Positions 1 to 6,656 of a stretch of DNA of 6,796 nucleotides are shown here, piece by piece; positions within the stretch are counted from its first letter, which is position 1, and each line of letters starts with the position of its first letter. The notes under the pieces were generated by a model. That model searched no databases. It was not told the origin of the DNA and worked only from the letters and a program-made list of their open reading frames with translations. The DNA is taken from assembly GCA_002415465.1 (NCBI GenBank), contig DHYT01000120.1, forward strand, positions 9,521-16,316, written 5' to 3'. The translations under genes were made by a program, and so were the position numbers. This DNA comes from Desulfobulbaceae bacterium UBA5123 (GTDB lineage Bacteria > Desulfobacterota > Desulfobulbia > Desulfobulbales > UBA5123).

Positions 1-1
1 C

Positions 2-943
2 GGCGGCACCGGCGAGAAGGCGTTCAGCGGCCTGAGCGGCTCGCTGCCGGACGGGATCTCGGTGGGGATACTCGGCAAGGGGATCACGGTGGACGGGATC
101 ACGTTCGCCTCCCTGGGGGCGATGCTCGACGCCTATAAAAACGATACCGGCGTCAACATCATCTCCACCCCGCAGATCAACCAGGAGGGGGTGGTCCGGC
201 TGAACCTGTTCCAGGAGGTGGTCAAGGTGAAGGGCGGTCTGACGACCCTGCAGCCCACCACCTACAAACGTTCCGCCAAGACCACGGTGCTGGTGGAGGA
301 TCAGAGCACCGTGGTCATCGGCGGCCTGATCGGCGAGGATGTCACCGAGGGCACCTTCAAGGTGCCCCTGCTCGGCGATATCCCGGTGTTTGGCTGGCTG
401 TTCAAGTCGCGCACCGAGACCCGCAAGAAGACCAATCTCTTTATCTTTATCACCCCCCGGATCATCCGTAATCCGGCCGAGGCGGCAAACGTCTACCGGG
501 AGAAAAAGAAGGGGATGGCGGGGGTCAAGGAGGGGGTCTCCGAACTCCTCTCCAGGCAGGATAAGGCTGCCGCCGAACGGCTTGCCGATGTCGGCTACCG
601 GTATTTGACCGACGGGGATCACGCGCGGGCCGGGCGCTTTTTCGAAGAGGCCCTGGCCCTCAACCCCGATCAGCCCTATGCCCTCCTGAACATGGGGGTG
701 GTGTGCGAGGCGCAGGGCCGGCCGCAGGAGGCGGTCGATTTCTATGCGAGGGTGATCTCCCTGGCGCCCACGGAGCGGGCGCTTGAGTCAACGGATGCCG
801 CGAAACAGGGGGCAACGCTCACGGATGTCGCCCGGCAGAATTTGGCGCGTCTCATGGCCACGTTCCCAGGCTTGCAGGAAAGCATGAAGAAACCGCCGGG
901 GATGGGGGGAGAGGCCCGGCCGTCAGGGGTGGCGAATGAATAG
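2..943 (+). CDS. gspD: Type II secretion secretin (GspD-type), C-terminal part, 5' end outside window
   Basis: This is the outer-membrane secretin, which forms the multimeric channel through which folded exoproteins leave the periplasm. The reading frame is open from base 2, so the gene begins upstream of the window; the GTG at 62 is internal, because homologous secretin sequence (SLPDGISVGIL) runs across it. Family landmarks seen: a NIISTPQI segment (about 155-178), the KRSAKTTVLVEDQSTVVIGG strand region (about 269-328), the near-invariant KVPLLGDIPVFGWLF signature (about 359-403), and KTNLFIFITPRIIRNP, which closes the secretin domain (about 427-477). After a charged linker comes a tail with two TPR-like helical hairpins (about 560-771; NPDQPYALLNMG and the following AQGRPQEAVDFY are typical) in place of the usual short S-domain. 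The block normally lying between the first STPQI and a second TPQINQE seems to be missing. The stop is 35 bases before gspE, so the two are probably cotranscribed. PilQ- or MshL-type secretins are the alternative; GspD is favoured by the adjacent GspE. Confidence 0.9.
   Translation, partial: GGTGEKAFSGLSGSLPDGISVGILGKGITVDGITFASLGAMLDAYKNDTGVNIISTPQINQEGVVRLNLFQEVVKVKGGLTTLQPTTYKRSAKTTVLVEDQSTVVIGGLIGEDVTEGTFKVPLLGDIPVFGWLFKSRTETRKKTNLFIFITPRIIRNPAEAANVYREKKKGMAGVKEGVSELLSRQDKAAAERLADVGYRYLTDGDHARAGRFFEEALALNPDQPYALLNMGVVCEAQGRPQEAVDFYARVISLAPTERALESTDAAKQGATLTDVARQNLARLMATFPGLQESMKKPPGMGGEARPSGVANE
167..178 (+). other. Apparent in-frame deletion junction in the secretin core (TPQI fusion point)
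   Basis: These twelve bases encode TPQI. In secretins I know, an (I/L)STPQIL-type segment is followed by a conserved DNEEA block, a VPF/VPY gate motif, a DVG motif, and only then a second TPQI(N/S)-type motif leading into VRL...QEV. Here the first motif reads straight into NQEGVVRLNLFQEV, so the two TPQI copies look collapsed into one. Recombination or slippage between two short in-frame repeats encoding TPQI would give exactly this product and keep the frame. The size of the loss (about 45-60 residues) is estimated from remembered family members, not from an alignment. Confidence 0.7.
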
Positions 944-978
944 GCGCGTGTTCGTCCGCCACGGGCGGCGGGCGAGAG

Positions 979-2688
979 ATGCGGGATGAGAGGGCGGCAG
1001 GTTTGAAGAGCAAGCGATTGATCGGTGAGATATTGGTGGAAACCGCCGGGCTGGCCCCCGAGACGCTGGCGTACGCCCTCGGCGTCCAGCGTGAGAAGGG
1101 GGGGCGGCTCGGCGAGATACTGCTTCAGAAGAAGGCGATTTCCGAATCGGCGCTCCTCGCCGCCCTGGCCGTGCAATTCGGTTGCCTTTTCACCGAAAAG
1201 CTTCCCGAGACGGTTTCCTCGGCGTTTGTCGCCAGGGCGCCGTTGCCTTTCCTGAAGAAATACAAGATGCTGCCGCTTGAGGAGGAAAGGGTGGTGGTGG
1301 TCAATGATCCGACCCTCTTTCAGCCGGTGGACGATCTCTGCCGCCTGTTGGGCTGGCGGTCGGCGGCGATGCGGTTGGCGCCGGCGGACGCCATCCTGGC
1401 GACTCTTAATGCCCTCTTCGACGTGCATCAGGGATCGGCCGAGCAGGTCATCCAGGACATGCGGGACGAGGACAGCCAGCAGATCATCTCCGAGATCGAG
1501 GGCACCGGTGACCTGCTCGACGACACCAGCGACGCCCCCATCGTCAAGTTCGTCAATCTCATGCTTTCGCAGGCGGTGCGCGCCGGTGCAAGCGACATCC
1601 ATGTGGAGCCGTATCAGGAAAGCTTCAAGATCCGTTATCGGGTGGATGGCATCCTCTACGATATGTTTTCGCCGCCCCGGCATATCCAGTCGGCCCTGGT
1701 GTCGCGGATCAAGATCATGGCCAAGCTTAATATCGCCGAAAAGCGGCTTCCCCAGGACGGCCGGATCGAGATCCGCATCGGCGACAAGAACGTCGACCTG
1801 CGCGTTTCCACCATCCCCACCGCCCATGGCGAGCGGGTGGTGCTGCGCTTGCTCGATAAATCCAACGTTGTCCTGCGGCTCGCCTCGCTGGGGATGAGCG
1901 AGGCCGTGCTCGCGAGCTTCAACAGGCTGATCAAGTTGCCCCACGGGATTATCCTGGTGACCGGCCCCACCGGCAGCGGCAAGACAACCACCCTTTACGC
2001 CGGTCTCTCCGCCATCAACAGCGCCGCCATCAATATCCTCACCATCGAGGACCCCGTCGAGTACCGACTGGAGGGGATCGGGCAGATGCAGGTCAACAGC
2101 AAGATTGATCTGACTTTCGCCCGTGGGCTTCGTTCCCTGGTCCGGCAGGACCCGGATGTTATTCTGGTGGGCGAGATCCGCGATCTCGAAACAGCGCAGA
2201 TCGCCATCCAGTCGGCCCTTACCGGGCATCTGGTTTTCTCCACCCTCCACACCAACGACTCGGCCAGCGCGGTCACCCGCTTGGTGGATATGGGGATCGA
2301 GTCGTTCCTGGTCACCTCGTCGGTGGTGGCCATTCTCGCCCAGCGGCTGGTGCGCGTTCTCTGTGTGAACTGCAAGGAGGCGTATCAGCCTTCGGAGGCG
2401 GCGCTGGCCGGGATCGGCATTACCCCCGAGATGGCCGCCGGCCATGTTTTCTACCGCGAAAAGGGCTGCCCGGCGTGCCTCAACACCGGTTATCGGGGGC
2501 GGATCGGGATATATGAACTGATGATGATGAATGAATCGGTCAAGAGCAGCATCATTAAAAGTTTCGATGCTAATATCATCCAGCGGGTCGCCATGGAGCA
2601 GGGAATGGTCACCTTGCGGCAGGACGGGGTTCGTAAGGTTTGCGAGGGGGTCACCTCCATGGAAGAGGTCCTGCGGGTCACCCAGTAG
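979..2688 (+). CDS. gspE: Type II secretion ATPase GspE
   Basis: This is the cytoplasmic hexameric ATPase that powers pseudopilus assembly in type II secretion. The 569 residues show, in order: an MshEN/GspE_N-like region (14-66) of two 24-residue motifs separated by five residues; an N2-type domain containing SDIHVEP (205-211) and RYRVDG (219-224); Walker A GPTGSGKTT (329-337, lysine 335); the Asp box TIEDPVEY (355-362); Walker B DPDVILVGEIRD (391-402, glutamate 399); the His box with H417 and H424; and a zinc-binding tetracysteine (C462, C465, C497, C500). All key catalytic residues are present. The long N-terminus resembles PilB/MshE, but the C-terminal sequence (PVEYRLEGIGQMQVN, RSLVRQDPD) reads as GspE. 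The ATG at 979 is the first possible start after an in-frame TGA at 937-939, but its ribosome site is weak; a TTG at 1003 is an alternative. No gspF follows; a different transcription unit begins downstream. Confidence 0.95.
   Translation: MRDERAAGLKSKRLIGEILVETAGLAPETLAYALGVQREKGGRLGEILLQKKAISESALLAALAVQFGCLFTEKLPETVSSAFVARAPLPFLKKYKMLPLEEERVVVVNDPTLFQPVDDLCRLLGWRSAAMRLAPADAILATLNALFDVHQGSAEQVIQDMRDEDSQQIISEIEGTGDLLDDTSDAPIVKFVNLMLSQAVRAGASDIHVEPYQESFKIRYRVDGILYDMFSPPRHIQSALVSRIKIMAKLNIAEKRLPQDGRIEIRIGDKNVDLRVSTIPTAHGERVVLRLLDKSNVVLRLASLGMSEAVLASFNRLIKLPHGIILVTGPTGSGKTTTLYAGLSAINSAAINILTIEDPVEYRLEGIGQMQVNSKIDLTFARGLRSLVRQDPDVILVGEIRDLETAQIAIQSALTGHLVFSTLHTNDSASAVTRLVDMGIESFLVTSSVVAILAQRLVRVLCVNCKEAYQPSEAALAGIGITPEMAAGHVFYREKGCPACLNTGYRGRIGIYELMMMNESVKSSIIKSFDANIIQRVAMEQGMVTLRQDGVRKVCEGVTSMEEVLRVTQ
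988..1005 (+). promoter_or_regulatory. Possible alternative gspE ribosome site and TTG start
   Basis: GAGAGGG at 988-994 lies eight bases before a TTG codon at 1003 that is in frame with gspE (codon 9 of the ATG form). This is better spaced than anything before the ATG at 979, where purines run directly into the start codon. A TTG start would give a protein beginning (M)KSKRLIGEIL, still with a complete first MshEN motif. The ATG remains the default choice; initiation here is only a possibility. Confidence 0.3.
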
Positions 2689-2721
2689 GAGCGGCGGGGT
2701 CGCCGTCTGTTCCGGCGGCTG

Positions 2722-2750
2722 TCGACATCGATAAAAAGTATGGATTTAAT
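2722..2750 (+). promoter_or_regulatory. Sigma70-like promoter for the large exported protein gene
   Basis: The -35 box TCGACA (2722-2727) matches TTGACA in five of six positions. After a 17-base spacer, the -10 box TTTAAT (2745-2750) matches TATAAT in five of six. It stands where base composition shifts from GC-rich coding sequence to AT-rich spacer, 34 bases after the gspE stop. Transcription would start near 2757, giving a leader of about 210 bases before the ATG at 2969. No experimental evidence is available; the match is by eye. Confidence 0.55.
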
Positions 2751-2820
2751 GGCTGGAAATAGGATATATTTTTAATTGAGGGATGATATTGCATAACAGT
2801 GTGTGCTGTGCTTGTTTGTC

Positions 2821-2881
2821 CCATGTTTTCTCGACAACCCGGGCATTTGGGGAGAGCAGTGACGATTCGAGAAATACATGG
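2821..2881 (+). promoter_or_regulatory. Long hairpin in the leader of the large gene
   Basis: Bases 2821-2834 and 2867-2881 are complementary over 14 base pairs with one single-base bulge (T2875): CCATGT pairs with ACATGG, and TTTCTCGA pairs with TCGAGAAA. The enclosed 32-base segment carries CCCGGG and GGGGAGAG purine-rich stretches. There is no U-run after it, so it does not look like an intrinsic terminator. It lies in non-coding sequence downstream of the predicted promoter, consistent with a structured 5' leader. I do not recognise a known riboswitch class (the cyclic-di-GMP GEMM-I consensus is not seen). Confidence 0.6.
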
Positions 2882-2892
2882 TTTTAGTGAGC

Positions 2893-2916
2893 CGGAAATC
2901 GATCATGCGGTTTTTG
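2893..2916 (+). promoter_or_regulatory. Weak hairpin in the leader
   Basis: AAATCG (2896-2901) can pair with CGGTTT (2908-2913) around a six-base loop. The stem extends outward by two G-U pairs and one C-G pair. With three G-U pairs among nine it may be a chance pairing, but it fills the space between the two stronger hairpins. Confidence 0.25.
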
Positions 2917-2920
2917 CCAT

Positions 2921-2951
2921 CAGCCCATGTCGTCAAGTTGGATATGGGCTG
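2921..2951 (+). promoter_or_regulatory. Hairpin abutting the ribosome site of the large gene
   Basis: CAGCCCATGTC (2921-2931) pairs with GATATGGGCTG (2941-2951) over 11 base pairs (one G-U) around a nine-base loop. The last stem base is also the first base of the Shine-Dalgarno-like GGGGAG. It therefore sits where it could limit ribosome access. It contains an in-frame ATG at 2927 that would otherwise be a candidate start codon. The strand TCGTCA (2930-2935) is also complementary to TGACGA (2860-2865) in the loop of the upstream hairpin, so an alternative long-range pairing is possible. Confidence 0.5.
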
Positions 2952-2956
2952 GGGAG
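2951..2956 (+). promoter_or_regulatory. Shine-Dalgarno-like GGGGAG for the large gene
   Basis: GGGGAG lies 12 bases before the ATG at 2969, a slightly long spacing. A shorter GGGA at 2963-2966 is only two bases from that ATG and 14 from the next in-frame ATG at 2981. The four-codon out-of-frame ORF ATG TCG GGA ATA TGA (2958-2972) overlaps the 2969 start. Confidence 0.4.
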
Positions 2957-2968
2957 CATGTCGGGAAT

Positions 2969-5900
2969 ATGAAAACGGCGATGAAGAAAAATCTCGTCCG
3001 GATAGGGATGACGGTGTTGTCGTGGGCAATGGCCGTCACCGCCTTTGCCGCGGCCCCCACCGATCCAGCCAACCTTGGCAGTGTCAGCCATTCGGTCAGT
3101 GTTTCCTCCACCAATAATACGGTTGCGGTTGTCTGGGCCGCGGCCAGCGATGCCGACGGGGATTTGAGCGGTTACATGGCCCAGTGGGACCATGTCGCGA
3201 GTACCGTCCCGGCCACCCGGAATCTTTCCGCATCCGCCACCTCCACCATCTCGCCGCCCCTTGCCGACGGCAGCTGGTATTTCCACCTCCGCGCCGTGGA
3301 CGCAGCGGGCAACAAGAGCAATACCGTCCATCTTGGCCCCTTTGCGGTCGACACCACCCCCGGCATCACGTCCGTTGCGCCAAGGTCCGGAGGCAACGGC
3401 TCCTCCTCCATCGTTACCATTCATGGCACCGATTTCATGGATGGCGCGTTTGTCAAGATCGGCAACACCGACATGGCCAATGAGGCCGTGGTCGGTTCCA
3501 CCGAGATCGTTGCCACGGTTCCGGCTGGCATTCCTGTCGGCGCCGGCGAGGTGACGGTGACGAATGCCAATACCAGATCCGGGGTTCTGGCGGCAGGGTT
3601 TTCGGTGGCGTCGGCCGCGATGGGTACCGCGGGCACCGCTACCAAGGTTGCCTTGCGCGTCTCGCCGGCCATCATCGCTTCCCGCGGGTTCGGCACGGCG
3701 GTACTCACCGCGACCATTACCGACACCTACGGCAATACGGTGACCAGTGACACCTCCAGCGTCACCTTCAGCGTCTCGGACGCCACCTATCTGGGGTTTG
3801 TTGATGCGGCGGGCGCAGCTCTCGATCGCGACGGGAACCCTGCCCGCGAGACGGTCGCGGCGCGGAGCGGCGTGGCCACCGTATACCTGAAAACCGCGCC
3901 GGTGTCGGTCGGGGCCACCCAGAACGTTGCCGTGACCATTGCCGACGGGGCCTTGACGCCGGTTTACGCCAGCGGGACCGCAGCGAACGTTTCCATTGTT
4001 GATTTCAGTGTCGCGGCCGACGGGACGGATATTATCACCTCCACCGGCGTCGTCACCGTCACCGTTTATGATGCCCGTGGCGGGGCCGACGTTCCGGTTC
4101 TGGTGTCGGCGCCGCGTTATGGACGGTTGAGCGGGCTGACCTATCACAGCAGCGTCGGCACATTTACCGCGACCTATACCGCCGGTGCCACTCCCGGTTC
4201 CGATACCCTTGTTTTCCGTTCCGCAAGCCTCGGGTTGGACAGCAATCCGGTCACGATCAATGTTTACAGCCCCATGGACGTGGCGGATGCGGATTCCTCC
4301 GCCACCTCGCTGGTTATCGCCCCGGCCGGGGCCAATCGGTTTGCCGCCCGCGGCGGTGACGGCCATTATACCTGGTCCGTCACCGGCCCGGTCGGTTCCG
4401 GGGCAAGCACTACCCTGTCGGCGACCACCGGCTCCGCCGTCACGTTCAGGGCGCCCAGCGTTGGCGACTACGCCGGCATGTATATCGTTTCGGTCGTGGA
4501 TTCCAAAGGTTTCACCGATTTCTTCCGCGTTTATGTTCCACTGGGAGCGATCACCACGAGTGCGATCAATATCCTTGAAGGGGGCTCGGCGGCCTTTACC
4601 GTCGCCGGCGCCTCCAGCGGGGTCACCTGGTCGGTGGTGGATGCCAACGGCGTCGCCCTGGCCTCCGCCGGCGTGCTGGACGGCGCTACCGGGGCGACGA
4701 CGGTGTTTACCGCTGGCGATGTCGCGGCTACCGCCGATTATTATGTGCAGGCCTCGGTCGGGACCAGCGAGGCGGAACGGCGCGCCACCGCCAGTGTCTC
4801 CGCGGTTGCCCATGTTATTCCCACCCAGGCCTTTGCCGGGCGCGTGGTCGGGCGTAATGGCGCCGGCATCAACGGGATCGTGCTGACGCTGCTTGACGAG
4901 GTTGTTCTGGAGACACCGCCCACCGTCACCACCGCCGCTGTCGGCACGGTGGATGGCGCCTTTTCGTTTACGTTGCCGGTGCCGTCTCCCCTGACGGCTT
5001 ACAGTTTCTACCTTGCCGATCCGAGCCCTGTCGTACGCTTTGCGCCGATGACGGTTACAACCGCCGACATCGGCACCGACGGCTCTTGCGTGTTGGTTCT
5101 TGAGGAGGTTGACCAGCACCTGATCACTGGCATGGTGACCCTTGCCGACAACACGCCCGTTGTCGGCGCCAAGGTAATGGCCTTCTATACGGATGCCGGC
5201 GGGGAGAGACATTACACGGCCAAGGGCTATACCGATGCCGCCGGTCGGTATGTGGTTCTGTTGCCGCGCGGTTGGCCTTCGCCCAATTCCGGCGACAGCG
5301 GCGCCGCCTTGTATACCGTCGCTGTCTTTGCCGACGGGTATGCCCCGACAACCGGTTCCACCGCCAACGCGGCTCCCGGGCAGGCGGCCTGCGTGGTGGT
5401 TGGCTTGAATGCACCGCCAGTTCCGCCCAAGCGTGTGATCACGGTCGGTGAAACCGTCTCCGGCGGGAAGGTCGTGCTGACCGTGAAGGGCAACCCCGCC
5501 TTTGATGATTCCGAGACCTTTACGGCGAAACTCGCGCCGACCAATGCGGGCGTGCTAACCGTCGGCGCTTTTGCCGCAGGCGCCGCGTCCTATACCGTTA
5601 CCTACGACCGGTTGGCAGATTTCACGGTGACCCTCAGCGACGGCGTGGTCTCTCGGCGGTATGCCTATACGTATGAAGGCAATGCGGCCGCCGCGGTGGT
5701 GACCGTTGGGAAGGCGGTGCTCGTGGATGCCGATCTTGGCGGCGCCGATACCTTTGCCGGAGGAAGTGGCACCGTCAAATTCGCACTGGCGCCGGGCCAG
5801 TTGGGTGTCAAGGCGCTGCGGGCCGCAGGGGGGACATCCGTTGTGGTGCAGGTTAGCGAGGTGGCGCTGGCGGCTGTTGGCGATACGACCAGGGTTCGCG

Positions 5901-6589
5901 GCTCCGGTCCGTCGGTGTTCGATGTCGATCTGCTTGTCTACGATGCGGACGGCGCGGTGGTTGGCACCTCGGATGATGCCGATTATATCGCCGGCGACAT
6001 CGTCATAACATTGCCGTTTGATCTTGCCGTGGTCGAGCCTGGCGATTTCGAGGCCGGCATATACGTTATCCGTCATGCCCACACCGTTGGGCAGCTGCTG
6101 GCCGGCATGGGGGAGGCGGTAAGTCCCGCCGATGTCGTGGCCGTTGATTATTTGAACGGCACGGTGGTCTTCCGCGTTTCCAGTCTGTCGGTGTTCGGCA
6201 TTGGTTCTGGCGGCGACGCCGACGGCAGCTTCCTTGGCGGGGGTAATTCAAACTGCTTTATCGCCACCGCCGCTTACGGTTCCCCCCTGGCGAAGCATGT
6301 CAAGGTGCTGCGCGCATTCCGCGACCGCTTCCTGCTGCCCTATTCACTGGGCAGGGCGTTTGTGCGGGCCTATTACCAGTATTCGCCGCCGCTGGCCAAT
6401 TACATAGCCAGGCATCAGGTGGCGCGGGCCATTGTCCGCGTCGCCCTCCTGCCGGTGGTGGGTATGGGTTACGTGGCGCTGTATCTTACGCCGTTGCAGA
6501 TCATCTTGCTCGGGATGGCGATGGTGACGGTCGCCCTTATGGCAACGCTGGTGGCGCGCAGGGCAGGGCATTGTCGAGCGGCACGCTGA
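2969..6589 (+). CDS. Large exported multidomain protein with FN3-like, TIG-like and CFI-box C-terminal domains
   Basis: This is a 1206-residue secreted or surface protein of unknown specific function. The signal peptide has a basic start ([11 protein letters not shown]), a hydrophobic core (about 12-26) and a likely cut after AFA (27). Then follow a fibronectin III-like domain (about 32-130, with DADGDLSGY); an IPT/TIG-like domain (133-213, SVAPRSGG...VTIHGTDF); a bacterial Ig-like domain (about 225-340, TKVALRVSP...[10 protein letters not shown]); further beta-rich domains to about 620; two carboxypeptidase regulatory-like domains (about 622-715 and 719-812, [18 protein letters not shown] and [16 protein letters not shown]); a beta-rich region ending in [12 protein letters not shown]; then [10 protein letters not shown] (from C1096), a conserved tail, a final membrane segment (about 1176-1196) and a basic end. 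No catalytic motif was seen. ATG 2969 was chosen because it starts directly at a signal peptide; 2927 and 2981 are alternatives. Adhesin, matrix component or secretion client are all plausible. Confidence 0.85.
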   Translation: MKTAMKKNLVRIGMTVLSWAMAVTAFAAAPTDPANLGSVSHSVSVSSTNNTVAVVWAAASDADGDLSGYMAQWDHVASTVPATRNLSASATSTISPPLADGSWYFHLRAVDAAGNKSNTVHLGPFAVDTTPGITSVAPRSGGNGSSSIVTIHGTDFMDGAFVKIGNTDMANEAVVGSTEIVATVPAGIPVGAGEVTVTNANTRSGVLAAGFSVASAAMGTAGTATKVALRVSPAIIASRGFGTAVLTATITDTYGNTVTSDTSSVTFSVSDATYLGFVDAAGAALDRDGNPARETVAARSGVATVYLKTAPVSVGATQNVAVTIADGALTPVYASGTAANVSIVDFSVAADGTDIITSTGVVTVTVYDARGGADVPVLVSAPRYGRLSGLTYHSSVGTFTATYTAGATPGSDTLVFRSASLGLDSNPVTINVYSPMDVADADSSATSLVIAPAGANRFAARGGDGHYTWSVTGPVGSGASTTLSATTGSAVTFRAPSVGDYAGMYIVSVVDSKGFTDFFRVYVPLGAITTSAINILEGGSAAFTVAGASSGVTWSVVDANGVALASAGVLDGATGATTVFTAGDVAATADYYVQASVGTSEAERRATASVSAVAHVIPTQAFAGRVVGRNGAGINGIVLTLLDEVVLETPPTVTTAAVGTVDGAFSFTLPVPSPLTAYSFYLADPSPVVRFAPMTVTTADIGTDGSCVLVLEEVDQHLITGMVTLADNTPVVGAKVMAFYTDAGGERHYTAKGYTDAAGRYVVLLPRGWPSPNSGDSGAALYTVAVFADGYAPTTGSTANAAPGQAACVVVGLNAPPVPPKRVITVGETVSGGKVVLTVKGNPAFDDSETFTAKLAPTNAGVLTVGAFAAGAASYTVTYDRLADFTVTLSDGVVSRRYAYTYEGNAAAAVVTVGKAVLVDADLGGADTFAGGSGTVKFALAPGQLGVKALRAAGGTSVVVQVSEVALAAVGDTTRVRGSGPSVFDVDLLVYDADGAVVGTSDDADYIAGDIVITLPFDLAVVEPGDFEAGIYVIRHAHTVGQLLAGMGEAVSPADVVAVDYLNGTVVFRVSSLSVFGIGSGGDADGSFLGGGNSNCFIATAAYGSPLAKHVKVLRAFRDRFLLPYSLGRAFVRAYYQYSPPLANYIARHQVARAIVRVALLPVVGMGYVALYLTPLQIILLGMAMVTVALMATLVARRAGHCRAAR
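6248..6586 (+). other. CFI-box-type C-terminal region with membrane anchor
   Basis: Residues 1094-1206 of the large protein begin [12 protein letters not shown], followed by the pattern [27 protein letters not shown] and YIARH. I recall this as a recurrent C-terminal module of bacterial surface proteins (named CFI-box-CTERM in NCBI family nomenclature). It ends with a short hydrophobic stretch (around GMGYVALYL), a strong 21-residue hydrophobic segment (about 1176-1196) and an arginine-rich tail ([11 protein letters not shown]). Conserved motif, transmembrane helix and basic end resemble processed C-terminal sorting signals. Whether the cysteine is a cleavage, lipidation or other functional site is not shown by the sequence. 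Confidence 0.75.
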
Positions 6590-6606
6590 GATTTAATCGT
6601 TGTGTG

Positions 6607-6656
6607 CGCCAACAAAAAAGGGAAACGGCTTCGGCTGTTTCCCTTTTTTGTTGGCG
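6607..6656. terminator. Bidirectional rho-independent terminator
   Basis: A 50-base palindrome starts 18 bases after the stop of the large gene. It has two 23-base arms with a single G-T mismatch (wobble) and a TTCG tetraloop (6630-6633). Its core GGGAAACGGC / GCTGTTTCCC is followed by six T on the + strand and preceded by six A. This makes a canonical terminator for + transcripts and an equally good one for transcripts arriving on the - strand. The outer CGCCAAC / GTTGGCG arms extend the stem beyond the T-run. A gene on the - strand just beyond the right edge would fit the symmetry but is not required by it. Confidence 0.95.

Noticed and set aside
936..989. A 17-residue ORF overlapping the secretin stop and the gspE start (begins MNRRVFVRHG)
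   Set aside because: It has a passable AGGGG-type ribosome site and could couple translation, but it is short, basic, arises from overlap of two genes, and has no supporting motif.
742..2445. Open frame of 567 codons on the - strand opposite the secretin end and gspE
   Set aside because: It lies opposite an unmistakable gspE; its product is a low-complexity G/D/H/R-rich sequence with no family motif, as expected for the antisense of GC-rich codons.
2692..2716. CGGCG-GGGT-CGCCG and a nearby GCCG/CGGC repeat just after gspE, considered as a gspE terminator
   Set aside because: The stems are only four to five base pairs and no T-run follows.
2821..2951. Cyclic-di-GMP riboswitch (GEMM-I) in the leader
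   Set aside because: The characteristic conserved GEMM-I blocks and GNRA tetraloop/receptor arrangement are not recognisable; the leader is kept as structured but unclassified.
2933..5212. Open frame of 759 codons on the - strand opposite the large exported protein
   Set aside because: The product is rich in G, R, D and H with no domain or signal. The + strand frame has a signal peptide and recognisable domains, so this is a shadow of GC-biased codons.
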